Shown in pieces: positions 28,593-36,455 of a stretch of 64,000 nucleotides of DNA. Source of the stretch: Micromonospora echinospora (lineage in GTDB: Bacteria; Actinomycetota; Actinomycetes; Mycobacteriales; Micromonosporaceae); NCBI RefSeq assembly GCF_014203425.1, contig NZ_JACHJC010000001.1:6102001-6166000 (forward strand). Direction: 5' to 3'. Position 1 is the first letter of the stretch. Each line of letters opens with the position of its first letter. A model generated the notes under the pieces. The model saw nothing but the letters and a program-made list of their open reading frames with translations. It was not told where the DNA came from and did not search any database. The position numbers and the translations under genes were made by a program.

Positions 28593-29141
28593 ATGGCGTA
28601 TCTCGCCGCTGCCGTCATCGTCGTCGGCATCATCGGCCTGCTGAACCTGATCCTCGCCTTCGGGGTGATCAGGCGGCTCCGCGAGCACACCGTGCGACTC
28701 ACGGCTCTTGAGGCCGGGCACGGGCACAGCGACCAGATCATGCTCGGCGCCGGAAGCACCGTCGCGCCGTTCCAGGCGGTCACCGAGGACGGCGTGACAG
28801 TCACCCGGGACGGGCTGACCGGGCGCACCCTCGTCGCGTTCTTCTCCCCGGACTGCACCCCCTGCCGGGAGCGCATGCCGCAGTTCATCCGGTACGCAGC
28901 CGAGCACCCCGGCGGCCGGGACCACGTCGTCGGGGTCGTGGCGAGCGACCGGGACGCCGCCGGCGAGTACGTCGCCGCGCTGACCCCGGTGGCACGGGTC
29001 GTCGTCGAATCCGACGGAGGGCCGCTCTGCACCGCCTTCGGGGTGCAGGGCTTCCCGGCGATCGGCCTGATCGACGAATCCGGCGTCGTCGTCGCCAGCG
29101 GCTCCCTGATCGAAGACCTCTCGGCCCCCGTGGCCGGATGA
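28593..29141 (+). CDS. Membrane-anchored thioredoxin-like protein (MauD/TlpA type)
   Basis: The 182-residue protein has one N-terminal membrane helix (YLAAAVIVVGIIGLLNLILAFGVI), then a thioredoxin fold facing outward with GRTLVAFFSPDCTPCRERMPQF holding the CxxC pair (CTPC) and the cis-Pro loop GVQGFPAIGLID. It matches MauD/TlpA-like thiol-disulfide oxidoreductases. With the MauE-like partner it is suited to oxidising or shuffling disulfides in an exported substrate. The ATG at 28593 follows GAAGGAGCAACCCC, and the stop overlaps the ABC transporter start (ATGA). Confidence 0.88.
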   Translation: MAYLAAAVIVVGIIGLLNLILAFGVIRRLREHTVRLTALEAGHGHSDQIMLGAGSTVAPFQAVTEDGVTVTRDGLTGRTLVAFFSPDCTPCRERMPQFIRYAAEHPGGRDHVVGVVASDRDAAGEYVAALTPVARVVVESDGGPLCTAFGVQGFPAIGLIDESGVVVASGSLIEDLSAPVAG

Positions 29142-31054
29142 GTCCACCGGGCGACGCCGACCCCCTCGGCCGATCGGCCGGATCGCCCGAGGACCCGCCG
29201 GGCAGCGCACCTCACGCGACCGGTCGACGGCGGCGGCCGCTGCTGGCCGCTGCCGTCATGGGCGCGCGCCTGGTCCGACGCGGGGCGCTCCTGGCCACGA
29301 CCGCCTACGGCCTTGTCACGTTGGCGAGCGGGGTACTGCCGATCGTCACCGCCTGGCTGCTCAAGGTCGTCCTGGACGCGGTCGGCAGTGGGGCGGCCTG
29401 GGGCACCGTACTCGGCGCCGGGGCCGGGCTGGCCGTCGCCGGGCTCGGCACCGCCCTGCTGCCGCAGCTCGGCGCCTATCTGACCGGTGAGATCGGACGG
29501 AACGTCGCCCTCGTCGCCGACGACGAGCTCTACCGTTCGGTGGGACGCCAGGTCGGGTTGGCGCGGCTGGAGGACCCGGTCTTCCTGGACCGGCTGCGGT
29601 TGGCCCAGGACGCCGCGGCCATGCCGGTCCAACTGGTGGAGGCAGCCTTCGGCCTGGTGCGTGGGGTGCTGCTGGTCGGCGGCTTCGTCGGATCGCTCGC
29701 CCTGCTCAGTCCGGCCCTCACCGGGCTGGTCCTGCTGGCCGCCGTACCCGTGTTCCTGGCCGAGTTGGCCCTCGCCCGGCGGCGGGCCCGCGTGCAGTGG
29801 CAGGTCGGCCCGTGGGAGCGCACCGAGATCGTCTACCGGGGCCTGCTCCAGGACGTGCAGGCGGCGAAGGAGATCCGGCTGTTCGGCCTGGAGGACTTCC
29901 TGCGCGGGCGGATGCTGCGGGAGCGGCGCCGGGCCAACCAGGCATTGCGTCGGGTCGATCGGCGGGAGCTGCTCATCCAGGGCGGGCTGGGGGTGCTCGC
30001 GGCGGTGGTCGGCGGGGCCGGGCTGCTCTGGGCGGTACGGGCGGCGTACGCGGGCGAGCTGACCGTCGGCGACGTCTCGATCGTGATCGCCGCGCTCGCG
30101 GGCGTGCAGACCGGGCTCAACGCGCTGGTGCGTGCCGTCGCCAGCGGACACGAGCAACTGCTGCTCTTCGACCACTTCGCAGTGATCGCCACCGGTCCGG
30201 TGGATCTGCCGCTCGCCGTCGATCCGGCGCCGGTACGGCCACTGCGCCGGGGCATCGAGCTGCGGGACGTCTGGTTCCGCTACAGCGACGAGCTGCCCTG
30301 GGTGCTGCGCGGCGTCGACCTGTTCCTGCCGGCGGGTCAGGCGGTGGGACTGGTCGGGCTCAACGGCGCGGGCAAGAGCACGATCGTCAAGCTGCTCTGC
30401 CGCTTCTACGACCCGAGCCGGGGGGCGATCCTCTGGGACGGCGTCGACCTGCGCGACCTCGACGTGGCAGAGCTGCGCCGCCGGATCGGCGCGGTCTTCC
30501 AGGACTACATGGCCTACGACCTGAGCGCGGCGGAGAACATCGGGGTCGGCAACCTCGCGGCGTCCGACGACCGGGACCGGCTGGTCCGGGCGGCCCGGAA
30601 GGCCGGGGTGCATCCGGTGGTCGAGGCGCTGCCGTACGGCTACGACACCCTGCTCACCCGGATCTTCTTCGGTGAGTCGGACCAGGGCGACCTGCAGACC
30701 GGGGTGCGTCTCTCCGGTGGGCAGTGGCAGCGGATCGCCCTGGCCCGCGCCTACCTGCGGGAGGAACACGACCTGATGATCCTCGACGAGCCCAGCTCCG
30801 GCCTCGACCCCGACGCCGAGTACGAGGTGCACAACGCGCTGCGTGCCCACCGGTCCGGCCGTACCAGTGTCCTCGTCTCGCACCGGCTCGGATCCATCCG
30901 CGACGCCGACCGGATCGTGGTGCTCGCCGACGGGCGGGTGGCCGAGCAGGGGACGCACACCGAGCTACTGGCGGCCGGCGGCGCGTACGCCGAGCTGTTC
31001 CGTCGTCAGGCTGACGGCTACCAGCTCGATCCGGTACCGGAGGAGGCACTGTGA
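29138..31054 (+). CDS. ABC exporter, fused membrane and ATPase domains
   Basis: The 638-residue half-transporter has a short charged N-terminus, a six-helix type IV exporter domain (about 45-340) and an ATPase domain with Walker A GLNGAGKST, Q-loop FQDYMAYDL, signature LSGGQWQRIALARA, Walker B LMILDEPSSGLDPD and switch His in VLVSHRLG. It resembles peptide/lipid exporters and should act as a homodimer. No C39 leader-peptidase domain is present, in keeping with the separate S26 peptidase encoded next. Its stop overlaps that gene (GTGA). Export of the cysteine-rich peptide is inferred from position. Confidence 0.92.
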   Translation: MSPPGDADPLGRSAGSPEDPPGSAPHATGRRRRPLLAAAVMGARLVRRGALLATTAYGLVTLASGVLPIVTAWLLKVVLDAVGSGAAWGTVLGAGAGLAVAGLGTALLPQLGAYLTGEIGRNVALVADDELYRSVGRQVGLARLEDPVFLDRLRLAQDAAAMPVQLVEAAFGLVRGVLLVGGFVGSLALLSPALTGLVLLAAVPVFLAELALARRRARVQWQVGPWERTEIVYRGLLQDVQAAKEIRLFGLEDFLRGRMLRERRRANQALRRVDRRELLIQGGLGVLAAVVGGAGLLWAVRAAYAGELTVGDVSIVIAALAGVQTGLNALVRAVASGHEQLLLFDHFAVIATGPVDLPLAVDPAPVRPLRRGIELRDVWFRYSDELPWVLRGVDLFLPAGQAVGLVGLNGAGKSTIVKLLCRFYDPSRGAILWDGVDLRDLDVAELRRRIGAVFQDYMAYDLSAAENIGVGNLAASDDRDRLVRAARKAGVHPVVEALPYGYDTLLTRIFFGESDQGDLQTGVRLSGGQWQRIALARAYLREEHDLMILDEPSSGLDPDAEYEVHNALRAHRSGRTSVLVSHRLGSIRDADRIVVLADGRVAEQGTHTELLAAGGAYAELFRRQADGYQLDPVPEEAL

Positions 31055-31548
31055 CCAGGCCGATCGCCGTGGCCGCCGCGCTCGTCGCAGCCGTGGCGGC
31101 GCCGGTCGCGGTGGTGTGGTGGCTGCGTGAGCGGTACGTGCTGGTCACCGTCCACGGTGAGAGCATGCTCCCGACGTACCGCCCCGGGGACCGGGTGCTG
31201 GTGCGGCGGGTGCCGCCCTCGGCTCTGCGTACCGGCCAGATCGTGGTCGCCGGATGGCCGGGTGAGCGGCAGGCGCCCCCTCGGCGGTCCCGCGGGGGCA
31301 GGTCGGTGGTGGACGAGGGTTGGCTGATCAAGCGGATCGCGGCCCTGCCCGGCGATCCGGCGCCACCGGACCTGCCCGGCCCGGTCGAGGACGGGCCGCC
31401 GGCGACCGTGCCGCCGGGACTGCTGGCGCTGATCGGCGACAACCGGGCGGCAAGCCACGATTCGCGGCAGGTCGGCTACTTCGCCCACTCGGATGTGCTC
31501 GGCGTAGTGAAACGCAGGATCGCTTCATCAGTACATCGAATGTCATAA
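31051..31548 (+). CDS. S26-family signal peptidase
   Basis: The 165-residue protein has one N-terminal membrane helix and the type I signal peptidase boxes: catalytic Ser in VHGESMLPTYRPGD, catalytic Lys in IKRIAALPGD and the LALIGDN box. It is shorter than a housekeeping LepB and lies inside the peptide cassette, so it is probably dedicated to the cassette's precursor, whose Ala-rich stretch before the first Cys offers an Ala-x-Ala site. GTG at 31051 is coupled to the ABC gene. Confidence 0.9.
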   Translation: MTRPIAVAAALVAAVAAPVAVVWWLRERYVLVTVHGESMLPTYRPGDRVLVRRVPPSALRTGQIVVAGWPGERQAPPRRSRGGRSVVDEGWLIKRIAALPGDPAPPDLPGPVEDGPPATVPPGLLALIGDNRAASHDSRQVGYFAHSDVLGVVKRRIASSVHRMS

Positions 31549-31567
31549 ACATGTATGATCATCGAAT
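31534..31567 (+). promoter_or_regulatory. Promoter of the cysteine-rich peptide gene with direct repeats
   Basis: This stretch is AT-rich against the local background. It holds a consensus -10 TATGAT (31554-31559) and two direct repeats CATCGAAT (31534-31541 and 31560-31567), 26 bp apart, that is, on one face over 2.5 helical turns. A third related CATCGATA lies at 31589. The peptide gene therefore seems to have its own regulated promoter and a leader of about 40 nt. Confidence 0.6.
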
Positions 31568-31608
31568 CCTGCCTGCCGGTGGGATGAACATCGATAAGGA
31601 GGAGCCCG

Positions 31609-31815
31609 ATGATCCGACTGATCGAATCACTGGGCGACCGGGTGCTCAGCCTGGTCGTCCCGAAGACCACGGCCGCCGCGGCGGCGGCGTGCACGAGCGG
31701 CTGGGGCGCCTACTGCGACTGCCGGTCCGGGAAGCCCTACTACCTGTACTGCCGCTGCGTGAACGGCATCCGGCGCTGCGACTGCACCGCCCGGAACGGG
31801 ATCGGTACCTGCTGA
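31609..31815 (+). CDS. Cysteine-rich secreted peptide precursor (68 aa)
   Basis: I do not recognise this peptide. Residues 1-21 form an amphipathic leader (MIRLIESLGDRVLSLVVPK), residues 22-27 are six alanines, and residues 28-68 hold eight cysteines at 28, 36, 38, 48, 50, 57, 59 and 68. The pattern is C-x7-CxC-x9-CxC-x6-CxC-x8-C, and the last residue is Cys. The core is rich in Arg, Tyr and Gly. An excellent AAGGAGG site lies 6 nt before the ATG. A strong terminator follows. Placed after MauE-like, MauD-like, exporter and signal peptidase genes, it is probably the exported, disulfide-bonded product of the cassette: a defensin-like toxin, a signal, or a small structural or redox protein. Confidence 0.82.
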   Translation: MIRLIESLGDRVLSLVVPKTTAAAAAACTSGWGAYCDCRSGKPYYLYCRCVNGIRRCDCTARNGIGTC

Positions 31816-31829
31816 TCCTGCCTCACCCC

Positions 31830-31867
31830 GTGAGCCCGCCCTGCCGGTGACGGCAGGGCGGGCTCAC
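31830..31867 (+). terminator. Strong terminator of the peptide cassette
   Basis: A perfect 17-bp stem (31830-31846 with 31851-31867) closes a GTGA loop, 14 nt after the peptide stop, followed by TCCTTCCC. It ends the cassette and would also stop transcription from the opposite strand. Confidence 0.88.
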
Positions 31868-31934
31868 TCCTTCCCGCCCTCTCGCCCGCCAACCCCGTTG
31901 ATCATGAAGTTGACGGCTCCGACGGGTCTGCCGG

Positions 31935-32246
31935 TCAGCTCCGACGGAACGCGTAGAACCGGGTCTGGCCGGCACGCTGGCTACGTCCGCCGAGCCGGGC
32001 CTGCCGCCCCGCCGGCGGGCCGGACCTCGGCGGCTCCGCGGCACCGGGCAGGACCGGAGCCTTCGGGAGCGCCACCTCCGGCGCGGTCACGGCGGGTGAC
32101 ACCGCTGGCGCGGCCACAGTGGGCGTCACCGGCTCCGTCGGGAGCGCCACCGCGGACTGCGCCACGGTAAGCGCGTCGAGCGCCGGCGGGGTCACCTGCG
32201 GCGAGGACTGCTTGCGGGACTTCTTCGGATTGCGCTTCGCGGGCAT
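31935..32246 (-). CDS. Small basic, Ala/Pro-rich protein of unknown function
   Basis: The 103-residue product has a strongly basic N-terminus (MPAKRNPKKSRKQSSPQ), a low-complexity Val/Ala/Pro/Thr middle and a basic C-terminus ending RFYAFRRS. AGGAGG lies 8 nt before the ATG, which supports expression. There is no membrane segment or known domain. The charge suggests nucleic-acid or surface association, but function is unknown. Confidence 0.62.
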   Translation of the reverse strand: MPAKRNPKKSRKQSSPQVTPPALDALTVAQSAVALPTEPVTPTVAAPAVSPAVTAPEVALPKAPVLPGAAEPPRSGPPAGRQARLGGRSQRAGQTRFYAFRRS

Positions 32247-32600
32247 TCGCGGGCCTCCTGTGATGCGGGCGCGCCGACCGGGACGCGCCGAGCGAGGGCT
32301 CCGGTGCGAACCGATCACGACAGACACCGCGACCGACGGCGGCGGGGAAGGGATGCGGACGCCCGGAGCAGGACGGGTCCACGGCACTGGCGGCGGTGGA
32401 CCGGGCTCGGAGGTGGGGCGTCACTTACGCATGCCGTAACGCTATCCCGCCGACCGGCCGCCCCGCACCCGAATTACCGCGACCACCCCGCGGGACGTAC
32501 GGCCACCCACCCGTCACGCCCTGTGGACACCGTGGCCCACTTCCTCGACGACCGCGATACGGTCGCAGCACGGCAGTACGGACGAGAGGTGGCGGTACGC
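32247..32600. other. Intergenic region upstream of gnd
   Basis: These 354 bases separate the small basic protein gene and gnd, which diverge. A TAGCGT hexamer on the reverse strand (32439-32444) and a TACGGT on the forward strand (32558-32563) are possible -10 elements. No supported gene or RNA was found; frames here lack the usual third-position G/C pattern. Confidence 0.45.
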
Positions 32601-34043
32601 ATGGCAGAGCAGGCGACGGCGCAGATCGGGGTCACCGGTCTGGCGGTGATGGGTCGCAACCTGGCCCGGAACCTGGCCCGCAACGGCTTCGCCGTGGCGG
32701 TGCACAACCGATCGCCGGAACGTACCCGCACCCTGGTAGCCGAACACGGCGACGAGGGCACGTTCGTGCCGTCGGAGTCGCTCGCGGACTTCGTCGGCTC
32801 GCTGGAGCGGCCCCGCGCGGTGATCGTGATGGTGAAGGCCGGCGCGCCCACCGACGCGGTGATCGACGAGCTGGTTCCCCTGCTGGAGGAGGGGGACATC
32901 GTCGTCGACTGCGGCAACGCGCACTTCGCCGACACCCGCCGCCGCGAGGAGGCGCTGCGCGAGCACGGGCTGCACTTCGTCGGCACCGGCGTGTCCGGCG
33001 GCGAGGAGGGCGCGCTGCTCGGCCCGAGCATCATGCCGGGCGGCTCGGCCGAGTCGTACCGCAAGCTGGGGCCGATCTTCGAAAAGATCGCCGCGCACGT
33101 GGACGGCGAGCCCTGCTGCCGGCACGTCGGGCCGGACGGCGCGGGCCACTTCGTGAAGATGGTGCACAACGGCATCGAGTACGCCGACATGCAGCTCATC
33201 GCCGAGGCGTACGACCTGTTGCGGGCCGGGCTGTCGGCGAGCCCCGCGGAGATCGCGGAGATCTTCCGGGAGTGGAACGGCGGCGAGCTGGGGTCGTTCC
33301 TCATCGAGATCACCGCCGACGTGCTCGGCCACACCGACGCGGCCACCGGTCAGGCGTTCGTCGACGTGGTGCTCGACCAGGCCGAGCAGAAGGGCACCGG
33401 CCGCTGGACCGTGCAGAGCGCACTCGACCTGGGCATCCCGATCACCGGCATCGCCGAGGCCACGTTCGCCCGGTCGCTGTCCGGCCACGCCGACCAGCGC
33501 GAGGCCGCCCGCCGGGTGTTCGCCGACGCGGGCGACAAGTGGCAGGTGGACGACCGGAACGCGTTCGTCGAGGACGTGCGCCGCGCGCTGCTGGCCAGCA
33601 AGATCGTCGCGTACGCGCAGGGGTTCGACCACATCCGCGCGGGCAGCCGGGAGTACGACTGGAACATCGACCTGGGCGGCACGGCCACCATCTGGCGGGG
33701 CGGCTGCATCATCCGGGCCGGTTTCCTGGACCGGATCCGGGAGGCGTACGACGCGGAGCCGGACCTGGCGACGCTGCTGGTCGCGCCGTGGTTCGCCGAG
33801 CGGGTCAGCGCCGGCGTACCGGCCTGGCGACGGGTGGTGGCCGACGCGGCCCGGGCGGGCGTGCCGGCGCCGGCCTTCGGGTCTTCACTGGCCTACTTCG
33901 ACGCGCTGCGGGCACAGCGGCTGCCGGCCGCGCTGATCCAGGGGCTGCGGGACAACTTCGGCGCGCACACCTATCACCGGGTGGACCGGGACGGCTCGTT
34001 CCACACGCTCTGGGCGGGCGACCGCTCCGAAGTGGAGGCGTGA
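32601..34043 (+). CDS. gnd: 6-phosphogluconate dehydrogenase (decarboxylating)
   Basis: Gnd oxidises 6-phosphogluconate to ribulose 5-phosphate and CO2 with NADP+ or NAD+ in the pentose phosphate pathway. The 480-residue protein is of the long type: N-terminal Rossmann motif GVTGLAVMGRNLARN, the substrate-site signature GTGVSGGEEGALLGPSIMPGG, the catalytic Lys in GAGHFVKMVHNGIEYADMQ, and the C-terminal IWRGGCIIR and DNFGAHTYHRVD blocks. ATG at 32601 starts the homologous region; upstream reading is not supported. Confidence 0.96.
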   Translation: MAEQATAQIGVTGLAVMGRNLARNLARNGFAVAVHNRSPERTRTLVAEHGDEGTFVPSESLADFVGSLERPRAVIVMVKAGAPTDAVIDELVPLLEEGDIVVDCGNAHFADTRRREEALREHGLHFVGTGVSGGEEGALLGPSIMPGGSAESYRKLGPIFEKIAAHVDGEPCCRHVGPDGAGHFVKMVHNGIEYADMQLIAEAYDLLRAGLSASPAEIAEIFREWNGGELGSFLIEITADVLGHTDAATGQAFVDVVLDQAEQKGTGRWTVQSALDLGIPITGIAEATFARSLSGHADQREAARRVFADAGDKWQVDDRNAFVEDVRRALLASKIVAYAQGFDHIRAGSREYDWNIDLGGTATIWRGGCIIRAGFLDRIREAYDAEPDLATLLVAPWFAERVSAGVPAWRRVVADAARAGVPAPAFGSSLAYFDALRAQRLPAALIQGLRDNFGAHTYHRVDRDGSFHTLWAGDRSEVEA

Positions 34044-34070
34044 GCCGCACCGTCAGTCCCGCCGGACGGC

Positions 34071-34295
34071 TCACCAGGCTCGCGGGACGTGCGGGTCGGG
34101 CGCCCAGCCGGCGGCCGGCTCGCCGGCCGCCAGTTCGCCGATCTCGCCGGAGCGGACCGCCGGGGTGTGCCCCATCTCGGCGCACCACCGCTGCGCCACC
34201 TCGGCGCACAACCCGGCGACCGCGTCCCGGCGGTCCGGTTCCACCAGGTCGGCGGCGGCCAGGACAGCAGTCATCTCGTACCGGAGCTCGCGCAT
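34071..34295 (-). CDS. Small hypothetical protein (74 aa)
   Basis: The product is a mostly helical, acidic protein (MRELRYEMTAVLAAADLVEP, DAVAGLCAEVAQRWCAEMG) with two cysteines and a Trp/Pro-rich C-terminus. GGGGGTGGAGG precedes the ATG. It has normal third-position G/C. It has no recognised domain. It lies head to tail behind the next small gene and convergent with gnd. Confidence 0.5.
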   Translation of the reverse strand: MRELRYEMTAVLAAADLVEPDRRDAVAGLCAEVAQRWCAEMGHTPAVRSGEIGELAAGEPAAGWAPDPHVPRAW

Positions 34296-34417
34296 CCTCC
34301 ACCCCCGTGGCGGGCGCACACCCGGCGGCGCGCCCTGCGCCGATCGTAGAGCGGAACGCCCCGCGCCCGGCCGGAAAGCCGGATGCGGGGCGTACCGGTC
34401 GGGCCGGACGTCGCAGG

Positions 34418-34603
34418 TCAGAAGAACCGGCGGCGCTTGGCCTTCTGCGGCCGGACCAGGTCGGCGCCCTTGGTCAGCAGACGGCTCACCCCGGACGGGC
34501 CGCGACGGGCCTCCAGGGTGTGGCTGAGCCGGCGCGCGCCGGCCGCCGCCAGCGGCACGGCGACCGCCATGACCGCCCACTGCGCGATCCGCTTCTGAAT
34601 CAT
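34418..34603 (-). CDS. Small single-span membrane protein (61 aa)
   Basis: The product begins MIQKRIAQWAVMAVAVPLAAAGARRL, a likely membrane helix, followed by a basic tail ending KAKRRRFF. GGAGGTGAACCAC places a ribosome site about 9 nt before the ATG at 34603, so this start is preferred to the GTG at 34612. Related small proteins occur beside uppS in actinobacteria, but no function is known. Confidence 0.6.
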   Translation of the reverse strand: MIQKRIAQWAVMAVAVPLAAAGARRLSHTLEARRGPSGVSRLLTKGADLVRPQKAKRRRFF

Positions 34604-34671
34604 GTGGTTCACCTCCGCGTTAGCTGTCTACCGTTACCGGTACCCAGCGCGGCGCGTCGGTAAGCCTGACC

Positions 34672-35484
34672 TCAGGCGCCCGGGGCCACCGGGTTGGGCA
34701 GGGCGCCGCCGAAGCGCCGGTCGCGCTGGGCGTACAGCTCGCAGGCGTACCAGAGGTGGCGGCGGTCGAAGTCGGGCCAGAGCGTGTCCAGGTAGACCAG
34801 CTCGGCGTACGCGGTCTGCCAGAGCAGGAAGTTGGAGATGCGCTGCTCGCCGGAGGGGCGCAGGAACATGTCGACCTCGGGCACCTCGGGGTGGTAGAGG
34901 TACCGCGCCACCGTCTTCTCGTTCACCTTGGCCGGGTCGAGCCTGCCGGCGGCGACGTCGCGGGCGATCCCGGCGGCGGCGTCGGCGATCTCCGCCTGGC
35001 CGCCGTAGTTGACGCAGAACTGCAGCGTCAGCGTCGAGTTGCCGCGCGACATCTCCTCGGCGGTCTGCAGCTCGGAGATGACGCTCTTCCACAGCCGGCC
35101 CGCGCGGCCCGACCAGACCACCCGGACGCCCAGGTCGACGAGCTGGTCGCGGCGGCGGCGGATGACGTCGCGGTTGAAGCCCATCAGGAAGCGGACCTCG
35201 TCCGGCGAGCGCCGCCAGTTCTCGGTGGAGAACGCGTACGCCGACAGGTAGGGAATCCCCATCTCGATCGCGCCCTCGACGGTGTCGAAGAGGCTGTGCT
35301 CGCCCTGCTCGTGCCCCTTGGTGCGGGGCAGGCCGCGCTCCTTGGCCCAGCGGCCGTTGCCGTCCATCACGATGGCGACGTGCCGGGGCACCGCCGCGGG
35401 CGGCAGCGCCGGCGGGCGGGCGCCGGAGGGGTGCGGGGTCGGCGGCACCGGCTCGCGGCGGGTCGCCCTCGTCGATCGGATCAC
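34672..35484 (-). CDS. uppS: Isoprenyl (undecaprenyl) diphosphate synthase
   Basis: This cis-prenyltransferase makes the long-chain polyprenyl diphosphate carrier for cell-wall synthesis. The 270-residue protein has the catalytic [41 protein letters not shown], and the C-terminal [23 protein letters not shown] substrate-binding motif. GTG at 35484 overlaps the recO stop (GTGA) and follows GGGAG, giving a short Pro-rich N-terminal extension. The recO-uppS pair is conserved in actinobacteria. Confidence 0.95.
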   Translation of the reverse strand: MIRSTRATRREPVPPTPHPSGARPPALPPAAVPRHVAIVMDGNGRWAKERGLPRTKGHEQGEHSLFDTVEGAIEMGIPYLSAYAFSTENWRRSPDEVRFLMGFNRDVIRRRRDQLVDLGVRVVWSGRAGRLWKSVISELQTAEEMSRGNSTLTLQFCVNYGGQAEIADAAAGIARDVAAGRLDPAKVNEKTVARYLYHPEVPEVDMFLRPSGEQRISNFLLWQTAYAELVYLDTLWPDFDRRHLWYACELYAQRDRRFGGALPNPVAPGA

Positions 35485-36353
35485 TCGGTCATCTCCCTGT
35501 TCACACCGGCGACGGGCCCGGCGCCGGAGCGCGGCGGGACCACATCCGGCCCCGCGCCGCCGGGCGACGGGACCGCGCCGGACGCCGGGGTGCCCCGGTC
35601 GACCAGCGGCAGCGAGCGTAGCGCGCGTTCCAGATGCCACTGGAGGTGCGCCGCGACCAGCCCGCTGCACTCGCGGCGTACGCCGGTCTCGGCCGCGTCG
35701 GCGTACCCCCAGTCGCCGGAGGTCAGCGCGGACATCAGCTCCAGCGTGGCGGGCGCGGGGTGGGCGGCGCCGGGGGGCCGGCAGTCCGGGCAGACCGCGC
35801 CGCCGGCCGGTACGGAGAACGCGCGGTGCCGGCCCGGCTCGCCGCAGACGGCGCAGGCGGCGAGCGCCGGCGCCCAGCCGGCGAACGCCATGCCGCGCAG
35901 CAGGTACGCGTCGAGCACCAGCGTGGTGGCGTGTTCGCCGCGGGCCAGCGACTTCATCGCGCCGAGGGTGAGCTGGAACAGCCGCAGCGACGGCTCGCGC
36001 TCGATCGGGGTGAGCCGCTCGGCGGTCTCGGCGATCGCGCTGGCCGCCGTGTAGCGGGGGTAGTCGCCGAGGAACCGTTTGCCGTACAGCTCGATCGCCT
36101 CGACCTGGCTGACTGTGTGCAGGGAGCTGCCCTGGTTGCCCTTGGGGTCACCGGCGAGCTGAAGGTCGACGTGCCCGAACGGCTCCAGCCGGGCGCCGAA
36201 CCGGCTCATGGTGCGCCGCACGCCCCGGGCCACCGCGCGCAACCGGCCGTGCCGGCGGGTGAACAGCGTGATGATCCGGTCGGACTCGCCCAGCTTCTGC
36301 ACACGCAGCACCACCGCGTCGTCGCGGTAGAGCTGTCGGCGGTACCCGGCCAT
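35481..36353 (-). CDS. recO: DNA repair protein RecO
   Basis: RecO helps load RecA on SSB-coated single strands in the RecFOR pathway. The 290-residue protein has the N-terminal OB fold ([36 protein letters not shown]) and a zinc-binding cluster with CAVCGEPG and [10 protein letters not shown] Pro/Gly-rich C-terminal tail of about 40 residues extends past the usual end. The stop overlaps uppS, so both are co-translated. Confidence 0.94.
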   Translation of the reverse strand: MAGYRRQLYRDDAVVLRVQKLGESDRIITLFTRRHGRLRAVARGVRRTMSRFGARLEPFGHVDLQLAGDPKGNQGSSLHTVSQVEAIELYGKRFLGDYPRYTAASAIAETAERLTPIEREPSLRLFQLTLGAMKSLARGEHATTLVLDAYLLRGMAFAGWAPALAACAVCGEPGRHRAFSVPAGGAVCPDCRPPGAAHPAPATLELMSALTSGDWGYADAAETGVRRECSGLVAAHLQWHLERALRSLPLVDRGTPASGAVPSPGGAGPDVVPPRSGAGPVAGVNREMTE

Positions 36354-36442
36354 CAGGCCATTCTCCCTCCGGGTGCGATCTCAGGGTCGGCTCGGGGTGG
36401 ACCGTCGGGCGATCCCGGATGTGCCGGCCGCCCGGCCGGCCC

Positions 36443-36448
36443 TACTGT
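36443..36448 (+). promoter_or_regulatory. -10 hexamer TACTGT of the DUF4097 gene
   Basis: TACTGT lies 7 nt before the ATG at 36456 and no ribosome site is present, which suggests a leaderless message. Confidence 0.5.
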
Positions 36449-36455
36449 GCTGGCC

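Noticed and set aside
27959..31867. Lanthipeptide or other RiPP cluster with modifying enzymes
   Set aside because: No LanB/LanC/LanM, radical SAM, YcaO or cyclodehydratase gene is present and the precursor core has few Ser/Thr; only redox, export and cleavage functions are encoded.
31890..31925. Further copy of an intergenic repeat (GTTGATCATGAAGTTGACGG)
   Set aside because: Only one arm is present with no partner nearby, so it is noted as a possible remnant and not called as a feature.
32330..32420. Possible tRNA 3' end on the reverse strand (translation pattern GVRIPSPPP, which often betrays a tRNA)
   Set aside because: The expected TTCGANT T-loop is replaced by GTCCGCAT, no cloverleaf or acceptor stem can be formed with upstream sequence, and no anticodon arm is visible.
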